A stretch of DNA of 64,000 nucleotides from Fennellomyces sp. T-0311 (taxonomy: Eukaryota; Mucoromycota; Mucoromycetes; Mucorales; Lichtheimiaceae), in the NCBI GenBank assembly GCA_025266875.1, contig JALLLT010000048.1:124001-188000 (forward strand), read 5' to 3'. Both the position numbers and the translations under genes were made by a program. Positions 35,991-44,207 of this stretch are shown piece after piece (the first letter of the stretch is position 1; the number at the start of each line of letters is the position of its first letter). The notes beneath the pieces were generated by a model. That model was not told the origin of the DNA. It searched no databases and saw nothing but the letters and a program-made list of their open reading frames with translations.

Positions 35991-37811
35991 ATGCGACGAA
36001 TCGCCACCATTATTGGAACTACCGGTGTCGGTAAGTCTCAACTCGGCGTTGAGCTATCCAAAGCCTTGCGTGGTCAGGTTATCAATGCCGACTCTATGCA
36101 GGTAAAATGGTGCACGCTTTTTCTATTAGCTTCATGGCATTTTAAACTTTAATTAGGTTTACAAGGGCCTCGATGTCATTACCAACAAAATGCCTATACA
36201 CGAGCGTCAAGGAGTTCAACACCATTTGATGGACTTTTTGGAGCCTGAAGAAGAATACAAGGTGACCGAGTTCAAACACGACGCAACAGAGTGTGTATGT
36301 CTTCAGTCCCCATTACGCGTTTTATTTTTTTCAAGTCTAAACCTTAAACTCCCTTTTCCAGATTGAGAAATTATGCGCAAATCAACAATTCCCTGTGATT
36401 GTGGGTGGAACCAACTATTATATCCAGTCGTTGCTATGGCACAACATGTTGATCAAGGATCAGGATCCGGGATCTCCGGAACATTCGCCCGAGTTGGATA
36501 GTCTTGATACCGCAGAATTGCATCAACAGTTGGAAAAAATCGATCCAATCATGGCGAATCGATGGCATCCTTCAGATCGTCGAAAGATTTTGCGTAGTTT
36601 GCAGGTAACTGGGACCTTGTGCTGGATATGGCACTGATGCTAACTAGTGATTTCTAGATTTATTATCAGACCGGGCGGCCTCAAAGTGAAATCATTAAAG
36701 AACAGCAGGCTGAAAATGAAGCTAAAGGAGTGCAAGCAAGGTATGCTTACAAGTGGTCGAAGTGAGCTTGGTATTCACTGATCAGGTTCAAATCGTTGGT
36801 TTTCTGGTTATACGCCGATCCATTAAAGCTGAACCCTCGTTTGGATGAACGTGTGGACAAAATGATCGAGGTTGGTTTAGCGTGGTCATACTCATTTATC
36901 AATATATTAAAACACAGGTTAATTAGACAGGACTTTTCGACGAAATCAGATCATTGCGAAAACGAGTGGTGGATGGAAGCGTGCAATTGCCGGGACAGGA
37001 CTTAGAAAAATACCAACGGGGCCTGTGGCAGGCCATTGGTTACAAGGAATTCGATCCGTACTTTGCCGCTATCGAAGAAAGTGATAAATCCGACCAAGGT
37101 ATATATATCAACCAATCCCTTGTTGCATTTTGGACTAACAAATGGACAGATCTTGACAAAATCAAACAAGAGTGCACTGAACGAATGAAATCAGCAACGA
37201 GACGTTATGCAAAACGACAAGTTCAATGGATTCGAAACAAGCTATTACCGATGGTCAACAAGTCTGACGATGTAGATATCTATCTACTTGATGCAACCGG
37301 TAAGAAGAAAGCCTGAAATCGACCCATTATTTTCATGCTAAAGTGGATCGGGACTTAGATCTTGATGCGTGGGATACCAATGTCCGACAAAACGCGATCG
37401 AAATTGCACAATGTAAAAAAAAAATTACTTAATATCTCCAAACAATATTCAACTAACACACTATTTCTAGCTTTTCGAAAAGGTCAACCTTTACCAATAC
37501 CTACATCACTTGGATCCATTGCTGAATCCATGTTATCACCATCCACATCTATCGAGTAAGTTTCTGATGATTTCGGTTTTTTTTCGGACATTAATTTTCA
37601 GGAGTAAAATAGTTCCCAGACTCGTATATTGACATGGCAAAAACATACCTGCACCGTATGTCGTACAAATACAGGTGACCCACTTGTTCTCCATGGTGAT
37701 CTCCAATGGCAACAACATGTCGCTGGCCGAGCTCACCGGAAGTGTCTCAAACGCCGCAAAAATGACCTTGAATATGCCAAAAGGACCAAAACTCAAAATG
37801 CTGATGAATGA
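35991..37811 (+). CDS. MOD5: tRNA dimethylallyltransferase (isopentenyltransferase, MOD5/TRIT1 type)
   Basis: The enzyme transfers dimethylallyl from DMAPP to A37 of tRNAs reading UNN codons. The start MRRIATIIGTTGVGKSQLGV carries the P-loop, followed by INADSMQVYKGLDVITNKMP, QGVQHHLMDFLEP, VIVGGTNYYIQSLLWH, DRRKILRSLQIYYQTGRPQS and LYADPLKLNPRLDERVDKMI. Then come QAIGYKEFDPY and MKSATRRYAKRQVQWIRNKL, all standard family blocks, across about eight exons with short introns. The C-terminus adds a matrin-type C2H2 zinc finger, CTVCRTNTGDPLVLHGDLQW followed by HVAGRAHRKC, as in cytosolic and nuclear eukaryotic forms. It ends NADE at 37811. The first ATG already sits at the P-loop strand, so an N-terminal mitochondrial signal is not seen. 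The gene lies 33 bp from a tRNA gene on the other strand. Confidence 0.93.
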
Positions 37812-37843
37812 TAAAAGTGTCTCCTCTCATGCAAAATATCGAT

Positions 37844-37928
37844 GCTTACGCGGGGAGTCGAACCCCGGGCCTCCGGTTAACCTCTCTTTATGGGGGACCG
37901 GCATCTTAACCAACTAGACCACGCAAGC
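37844..37928 (-). tRNA. tRNA with a 12-base anticodon-loop intron; anticodon probably CCC (Gly)
   Basis: The minus strand folds as a tRNA. The acceptor is GCTTGCG / CGTAAGC with one G-U pair, the D-arm GTCT-AGTTGGTTA-AGAT, the anticodon stem CCGGT / ACCGG, the variable loop AGGCC, and the T-arm CGGGG-TTCGACT-CCCCG. The anticodon loop region is 19 bases (CCCCCATAAAGAGAGGTTA), 12 more than the standard 7. This fits an intron starting one base 3' of the anticodon, as in all eukaryotic nuclear tRNA introns. Counting gives position 33 = C and anticodon CCC, hence Gly. C33 instead of U33 is unusual, so the identity is less certain than the tRNA call itself. The sequence after the 3' end contains a TTTT run as a possible Pol III stop. 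Confidence 0.8.
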
Positions 37929-38204
37929 TCTGATAATTGCGGAGTTCCAAGTTAGAGAGATGTGGTAAGTGAGTCGGCAATTTATTTTAGTAAAGAAAAG
38001 CTTTATATAAATAAAGTACAATATACATTAATTAAAATATTGTATTACATTTTTACAAGTCTTTTTATTGGATGGTATTCAAAATTCTATTCAGAATAAA
38101 ATAAACGATGTAACACAAAGATGTGCTACGATTGCATAACCAGTTTATACAAAATGGTATTTAAAACATTTATTTTATTTTATTACTATGGGTTATTCAC
38201 CCCT
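37929..38204. other. AT-rich flank of the repeat island
   Basis: No gene seen. It includes a segment at about 38068-38106 (TTTTATTGGATGGTATTCAA and following) whose reverse complement recurs at about 41083-41133, which suggests fragments of an interspersed repeat. Confidence 0.5.
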
Positions 38205-38212
38205 ATCATTGC

Positions 38213-39650
38213 CAGGGCTCTAAATACGGGCGGGCAGGCCCGTGGACCGCCCGTTTTGGCCCGGCATTTTCGGGCATCGGGCCAGGAAAGCTGTATGAAG
38301 GTGGGTGCCTGAACGGGCACGGTCCTATATAGCGGCCCGCCCGTCGGGCCACTGGCCCGACCGAGTGCCCGAATGTGAAGCATATGTATTTTCTTTATGA
38401 AACGTCCATCTAAATGGCCCTTGTTATATATGTAATTTGATTCTGTCAAAACCGTGTATTGCAAATAAAGATTAATCAACTAAGTATACATCTTTAATAT
38501 GGAAAGATTTGTCAAAAGGTTGAGCAGTTTCTACAATGATCCGGTTACACAATGATTGGTGTTGATGGGCCAAGTTGCGACAATGAAAGGCTGCTACGTC
38601 AATTAGCACTATTCAAACTTCCTGCAGCACGCTAATCCGCAAATGTCTTAGAACTTGGATAGGATCGGTATTAGTGTGAAAAGGCTATGTGTTCAAGCAA
38701 AGATAATTTCCAGCTGGCATTGTGTAAGCAGAAGTAAAACGCGATGATAAAGTGGATCAGTATAATGATAGCTTTATTACACGAAAAAAAAGGACAACAA
38801 TAGTGATTGAAAAGTGCCTCGACCATACAGATGCTTTATTACCGAAAAAAACCAACCTTTGGCTTACTAAAGGTGGTGCTTCGCAGAAAACCATTGGATA
38901 AAAAAAAAAGAGCTACGACAAGCATCCTTCTTCATCTTGAGTAGTGCGCTTGAAAAAGTGTACCTATTTGAAAAACAATAAGGGTGGCTGTGTATGCACC
39001 ATTACAGTATGTACGCAGCCACCCTTTTTTGATTGGGATGCACAATGTCGAAATGGAATGGAGTGCCGGTAAAACAAAGCTGAGTCATATGGTAAAATTC
39101 AGTTGTATGGAAAATAAATATGGTCGAGTAGTACTGTATGTGGTGATTAAAAATTCGTTCTGAAGCAATATGGTCGACCTGAATTCCATTTGACGGGCAT
39201 CGAGAGAAAAAACGTTGCTGAAAAAATGCAAAGCAGGATGCATTCCTACGCCATTTGCGATGTCGAATTGCTGGTTTGTCTCACTGTGTCGCTTTGGCTT
39301 TTTGTACTTCTTGGTCTTCCTTTGTTGCTTGCAGAAGTTCTGCTGTTTCAAAAAAGTGTGTGCAAGATAGCGATTACATGATCTAATACAATAAAGATGA
39401 CTTTTGCCCAAACCTTATATACGATAACACAAGGCAGAACCCCATTTCACTTCTACATTAGTCATTGCTGCATTAAGATCGTTTACATTGTAGATTTCAT
39501 CGGGCGGGCCACTTTAATTTGGGCTCTTGTAATTTCGGGTTCGGGCAAAAGACATGGCCCGTTTCGTTGGGCCCGACGGGCCACGGGCCACAGGTGTGGC
39601 CCGGCTGAACTGGCCCGATGCCCGTCGGGCATGGCCCGTTTAGAGCCCTA
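38213..39650. mobile_element. Non-autonomous hAT-like DNA transposon (1,438 bp) with 8-bp target duplication
   Basis: The left end CAGGGCTCTAAATACGGGC and the right end (read inward as TAGGGCTCTAAACGGGCC) form imperfect terminal inverted repeats with the [CT]AGGG start typical of hAT elements. The flanks carry an exact 8-bp direct repeat ATCATTGC (38205-38212 and 39651-39658), the hAT target-duplication length. Both subterminal regions (about 38225-38375 and 39505-39645) are dense in CGGGC/GGCCCG motifs, a likely array of transposase sites. The interior has only short ORFs and no transposase, so the element is a deletion derivative or MITE. An inner hairpin lies at 38980-39026. A shorter inverted relative is at 41261-41416. 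Confidence 0.85.
38980..39026. repeat. Imperfect hairpin inside the hAT-like element
   Basis: AAGGGTGGCTGTGTATGC pairs with GTACGCAGCCACCCTT with two mismatches around a loop of about 13 bases, followed by a T-run. It resembles the inverted-repeat core of a small nested element. Confidence 0.7.
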
Positions 39651-39658
39651 ATCATTGC

Positions 39659-40082
39659 CAATTCCTCCCCTTTACTCTGCCATTGCCCATTCACCCGTGG
39701 CTCAAGGTATACTTTCCATATCTAGCTGATCTTCATCTCAGCGACACGAAAATTATGCAATCTGAAGATTATACGCAAGATCAGAGAACGTGCAGTATCG
39801 TTGGCTGGCAATGAGAGCTTCAATTGTTGGAATCCTGATTGAACCGATCACATACCCCATTCACTTTTTCTATCTGAAAAGGTCAATGATACAGTAAAAA
39901 GAAAAGCAATCTTTGTTGAACATGGTCAAATGATAAAAAAGGAAAAAGAAGTCGATTCGGCCAAGACATCTAAAAGAAGAGTACACACACTGGCGCGCTC
40001 ACTCGATACCAGCCCAGTACTTCTCACTTCAATTACTAATCTATCGTTCTTCACTTTAATTACGATATGCTGAAATACTTAA
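39659..40082. other. No gene recognised between hAT-like element and first solo LTR
   Basis: AT-rich sequence with no ORF of note and no repeat recognised elsewhere in the window. Confidence 0.5.
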
Positions 40083-40087
40083 GTTAC

Positions 40088-40482
40088 TGTCGTATCCTGA
40101 CATACCAGTCATCCATTGCCTACAGACCTTTCCATCTCAGCCTTTGTTACATCCGTTTCTTTATTTCGACATCAACAACCGCACAGTTATCTATTGGCCT
40201 GTTCACTGGCTTGTGTGTCAGTGAGACCTTGATCTGGGTTCAGACTTCAAGAAGGACCATTCACGTTAACTCAGTCTCTGCATGAATTATCCACTCCTTC
40301 GGAATAAGGCAGTATGGTCATTAGGGATTACGGCGATAACACGGATTTGGCTCTGATAGAAAAGCATTCACCTTCTCCGTCCCGACTCATCATCATTATA
40401 AATAGAGAGTAGTTCTCTTCAATAAAACATGATCTTATTTTTGGTCTCGTCATTTGAAGCTTTCCAATTGAGCGATACTACA
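40088..40482 (+). mobile_element. Solo LTR, family 1 copy 1 (395 bp, TSD GTTAC)
   Basis: It begins TGTCGTATCCTGACATACCA and ends GAGCGATACTACA (TG..CA). It is flanked by an exact 5-bp duplication GTTAC at 40083-40087 and 40483-40487. Near the 3' end it carries TATAAATAGAGAGTAG followed by AATAAAAC, the layout of an LTR promoter and poly(A) signal, which orients it to the plus strand. A second copy lies at 42931-43324. No internal retrotransposon genes lie beside it, so it arose by LTR-LTR recombination. Confidence 0.92.
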
Positions 40483-40614
40483 GTTACTGTCCTTGTCAGT
40501 GTATCCACGGAAGCAAAAGGTATATAAGCCATACATTTGAACAGCGTAAATATTCAAGTACCATTCATGCATTTTTACTACTAAAACTTTCATGCTGCCC
40601 TTGTTCCATTAACC

Positions 40615-40856
40615 ATGCTTGCCAAGTGGCTTGCGACACTGCAAATGCAACCACAGGCGGAAAGCAACCCTTTGAGATTGGGTGTAAGTACTTGAAGGAA
40701 AAAAAAAGTGAAGAAACTTACGTGCATTTATAGAACTTAACGCTTCTTATATCGTTAGTTCAGAAACTCAACCACAAGGTAGATCGCCTAGGTGATGACA
40801 TTTTGTCTTTGGACTCATCTTTCTCGCTTCTCTGTGAGGTGGTACTTCGTTGTTAG
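40615..40856 (+). CDS. Candidate microgene, 54-aa helical protein in two exons
   Basis: Exon 1 is 40615-40681 and exon 2 is 40759-40856. The 77-bp intron has donor GTGTAAGT and acceptor ATCGTTAG. Joined, they give an open 55-codon frame: MLAKWLATLQMQPQAESNPL, then RLVQKLNHKVDRLGDDILSL, then a Leu/Cys tail ending at TAG 40854-40856. The middle has a heptad-like pattern (L..K...V..L..DI..L) that could be a short coiled coil. A TATA-like GTATATAAG lies about 95 bases upstream, near 40520. The unspliced frame stops shortly after the donor. No homolog is recognised. It stands between two solo LTRs, so it may be an unrelated host microgene or chance. Confidence 0.4.
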
Positions 40857-41260
40857 TTTTTAGTTTTTTTTTTTTCTCTGTATTTCACATATTTTTTTAT
40901 GTTTATATAACAGGTGGAAATGGAGTACCCTCCCCCCACCCCATAAATTTTTTTGGTTATGATGAATAAACACTATGTTGTGGGCGGAGAAACAATGTTT
41001 ATAGGACTTGATTTTAGAGTTTATAGAGGGGGTAGTAAGGTTTATTTTCTTTCCAATTAGGAAACGTGGCACCGAGGCACCGTTTATTTTATTTTATTCG
41101 GGGCGAATAACGAATTTTGAATACCATCCAATAGTAGAAATATAAAGATAAACAGGAATCCTTTAAGACGTGAATTTATACTGGATATCAAATTTTATTC
41201 TACTATTTATTTAGTAAGGCTTATTGTATCCAATATGAACCCACCTTAAGTTAAAAAAGC
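40857..41260. other. Repeat-rich flank without a gene
   Basis: It contains a T-run, a CCTCCCCCCACCCC tract near 40930 and, at about 41083-41133, the inverted partner of the segment at 38068-38106. The minus ORF 40860-41072 is low complexity. Confidence 0.5.
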
Positions 41261-41416
41261 TAGGGTTCTAAACGGGCCATGTCTTTTGCCTGAACCTAAA
41301 ATTACAAGAGCCCAAATTAAAATAGCCTGCCTGATGAAATCTACAATATAAATGATCTTAATGCAGCAATGACTAATGTAGAAGTGAAATGGGGTTCTGC
41401 CTTGTGTTATCGTATT
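41261..41416 (-). mobile_element. Inverted, internally deleted end fragment of the hAT-like family
   Basis: TAGGGTTCTAAACGGGCCAT at 41261 matches the right terminus of the 1.4-kb element read inward. The following bases match 39417-39560 in reverse (TTTTGCCTGAACC, ACAAGAGCCCAAATTAAA, GGGGTTCTGCCTTGTGTTAT). The GC-rich subterminal array of about 75 bases is missing. Homology stops at about 41416 and no second end is seen, so this is a fragment. Confidence 0.8.
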
Positions 41417-41533
41417 GTCGTATCCCACACCTTCCCACAGAGAATGCCTTCTTGTTTCAGTCTCAGACACATCCATTCTATTCGTTCTTTCGACGGCACC
41501 AACCGTACGTCATCCATTGGTCCAGTTTCTGCC

Positions 41534-41933
41534 TGTGGTGAACCACTACATGTATGCACACAATGGAGATCGGTCAAACATCCATTCTAGCACATTCCAT
41601 CAGACGAACACTCTGGAAGAGTACTGATGACTAAGATATGAACGGTATTACCTTACACCGGTTTCAAGGAAGCTGAATGATGTTCTACAGGACATGCACC
41701 TATCACAGAGTGCACGGAGTCGATATCTGCCGTCGTCGGTAAAACATAAGACGAACACGCAACCCAATACGTCCTTGACCAAGTATCATTTATCCAGGAA
41801 CAGATATTAGAATCCCCAGTAAAAGATATAAAAGAGAGAGAGTTCATCCATAATAAAGGACATACAATTATTCAGATTCTCAACGAATTCTATTCTTGTT
41901 ACCAATTCTATTTCTTATAACTCTCTCACCACA
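41534..41933 (+). mobile_element. Solo LTR, family 2 copy 1 (400 bp, TSD CTGCC)
   Basis: It starts TGTGGTGAACCACTACATG and ends CTCTCTCACCACA. An exact 5-bp duplication CTGCC flanks it at 41529-41533 and 41934-41938. Near the 3' end GATATAAAAGAGAGAGAG and AATAAAGG form the LTR promoter and poly(A) layout, giving a plus orientation. The 64-codon ORF on its minus strand (41653-41847) recurs in the other copy only because the whole LTR is conserved. Confidence 0.92.
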
Positions 41934-42057
41934 CTGCCAACATCTGTCCGAAACCACTTTGATCTAGATTAGGACATCAAAGGACTCATCGAGTTTACCC
42001 GAAATATGGATAAGTTACTTAACAGGACGCTCATCCTATATCGCCGCCTAGGCTTCT

Positions 42058-42177
42058 CCAATATACCCGAATACTTGTACCCGACTCGATACTCGGTATG
42101 ACGAGTCAGGTACGAGTCGACAGATACTCGACTCGTTGTGTTTTCGAGTTTTTTTTGAAATACCCGACTCGACTCGG
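42058..42177. repeat. Cluster of ACTCG/CGAGT repeats
   Basis: About a dozen copies of ACTCG or CGAGT in both orientations (ACCCGACTCGATACTCGG, ACGAGTCAGGTACGAGTCG, ATACCCGACTCGACTCGG). This looks like the subterminal repeat array of a DNA transposon, of which only an end or a small MITE remains. It lies between the two inverted family-2 LTRs. Confidence 0.6.
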
Positions 42178-42222
42178 CTAGTTATATGTACAAGATAATA
42201 CATAGGAGGCGGATGTATCCGG

Positions 42223-42600
42223 TGTAGTGAGAGAGTTATTAGAGATAGAATAGGTAACAAGAATAGAATTCATTGAGAATCTGAATAATTTTCCCTTTAT
42301 TATGGATGAACTCTCTCTCTTTTATATCTTTTACTGGAGATTCTAATATCCGTTCCTGGATAAATGATACTTGGTCGAGGACGTATTGGGTTGCGTGTTC
42401 GTCTTATGTTTTACCGAAGACGGCAGATATCGACTCCGTGTACTCTGTAATAGGTGCATGTCCTGTAGAACATCATTCAGCTTCCTTGAAACCGGTGTAA
42501 GGCAATACCGTTCATATCTTAGTCATCAATACTCTTCCAGAATGTTGAATAGATATTTGACCGATCTCCATTATGTGCATACATATAGTGATTCACCACA
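42223..42600 (-). mobile_element. LTR, family 2 copy 2 (378 bp, inverted, no target duplication)
   Basis: Read on the minus strand it begins TGTGGTGAATCACTATATG and ends CTCTCTCACTACA, closely matching the LTR at 41534-41933. The flanks (TCCGG at 42218-42222 and AATAC at 42601-42605) do not match, so the insertion has been rearranged, or one end belongs to another event. With the plus copy it forms an inverted repeat of almost 400 bp per arm separated by about 290 bases. Confidence 0.85.
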
Positions 42601-42925
42601 AATACTCAGCCAATCAGGTTACTCATCCACATAACCTTCTAGTTAATGTAACTATCTCTTTTGTGGTATCCAAGGACTAAGTCCGATAAAGAAGTCCAAA
42701 TCGAGAATACGTCACCTATGTGGTACCAAATTCGTTAGCATCGATGTTGTATCCACAACATGTTTATGGCTTATGCATCATTCACTCTTGTTGCTTATTG
42801 ACAACGGGTTACTTTGATTTTCCGATCTACAGCGACATCTCTATCTTGATATGCATTTATCGTAATAACCTTGCATATCTTAATGAAACCCACATAACTG
42901 TCATGACCGATTAGGTTATAGCAAC
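42601..42925. other. Unassigned sequence between LTRs
   Basis: No gene. It contains a 64-codon plus ORF (42720-42914) without a domain. It may be LTR-retrotransposon-derived, but no reverse transcriptase or integrase motif is visible. Confidence 0.4.
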
Positions 42926-42930
42926 ATTAT

Positions 42931-43324
42931 TGTCGTATCCTGACATACCAGTCATCCATTGCCTACATACCTTTCCATCTCAGCCTTTGTTACATCCATT
43001 TCTTTATTTCGACATCAATAACTGCACAGTTATCTATTGGCCTGTTCACTGACTTGTGCGTCAGTGAGACCTTGATCTGGGTTCAGACTTCAAGAAGGAC
43101 CATTCACGTTAACTCAGTCTCTGCATGATTATCCGCTCTTTCGTAATAAGGCAGTATGATCATTATGGATTACGGCGATAACACGGATTCGGCTCTGATA
43201 GAAAAGCATTCACCTTCTCCGTCCCGACTCATCATCATTATAAATAGAGAGTAGTTTTCTTCAATAAAACAGTATCTTATTTTTGGTCTCGTCATTTGAA
43301 GCTTTCCAATTGAGCGATACCACA
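42931..43324 (+). mobile_element. Solo LTR, family 1 copy 2 (394 bp, TSD ATTAT)
   Basis: It starts TGTCGTATCCTGACATACCA and ends GAGCGATACCACA, nearly identical to 40088-40482. The exact 5-bp duplication ATTAT is at 42926-42930 and 43325-43329. Because each copy has its own matching duplication, the two are independent insertions and not the two ends of one element. Confidence 0.92.
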
Positions 43325-43329
43325 ATTAT

Positions 43330-44207
43330 ACATCGTTGTCACCTTCTTCCTCTTACTTCATCAATATTACACCGCATTATTGCTCATCTTACCGATATTG
43401 TATTTTATAGTCATTAATTCCATCGTTGTATTTATTATTTCTTGAGAGCATTGGGTATATATATCGGATAAGAATAAGAGCAACAAAGGCATCAGTTTAT
43501 CTCGCCACATTATTCTACCTACCTTATCCCTGTCTTGACCAACATCTAGGATCCGTCTCTATCCTAGTTCTTGTCCTTGTCCGGTCTTGCCATTGGTAAC
43601 CATCCATGTGGTCAATGCGTAGTGGAAACCATCTAACACCCACCTTCTAGTCTAGTCTTGTTCTGTCTTGCCGCTTGATCCATTCTCGTGGGTTCTTGCA
43701 TTCTTGTTGATTGGTTAGTAGTAGTATTATCTGAAGTGAATCAACGGTACAAAAAATGAAAAGAGACTTATAAAAGTATCTTTGAAGTTTCGGATATGTT
43801 TTATTGAATGCAACGCTCTATGCTTTTATATCTTTTTGTGTATTGAATCAGCGATGGCCGTTTAGATAGTGTTTCGTCTTCAGAATTGTCTGAATGGACA
43901 GAGGACATATAGGATCCTTCCTTTGTTCTGATCATACGGATCTAAGGATGTCTTTAACATCTGCCCTGCAGTGTAATAACCGCGTCGCTATATTGGATTC
44001 TATACCATGTCCTGTTGATTTTCTCGTATTCGTTCATACAATACAATCTTTAATCCATGTAGACAAGTTACTATGTAAGTACACTTCATGATGATGTTGG
44101 ACCGATATGTATTATCTGATAGCAAATATCTTCTATTATTATTATTTGTGGTTGTTTCACCACAAGTATTTCTGGTATACAAGACATTTTATTGGAGCAG
44201 CGGTAAC
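43330..44207. other. Unassigned AT-rich sequence before the F-box gene
   Basis: It contains imperfect CTTGTCC/GTCTTG repeats at about 43560-43690 and no supported gene. It could include further decayed repeats. Confidence 0.45.

Noticed and set aside
38213..38480. CpG-rich, promoter-like island at 38.2-38.4 kb
   Set aside because: The GC-rich block is explained by the CGGGC subterminal repeats of the hAT-like element.
41653..42500. Near-identical 64-codon ORFs in both family-2 LTRs (41653-41847 minus, 42306-42500 plus) as a conserved gene pair
   Set aside because: They lie antisense inside LTRs that are similar along their whole length, so the shared ORF follows from LTR identity and not from selection on a protein.
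40088..43324. A complete 3.2-kb LTR retrotransposon bounded by the two family-1 LTRs
   Set aside because: Each LTR has its own different 5-bp duplication on both sides, and no gag, reverse transcriptase or integrase is encoded between them.
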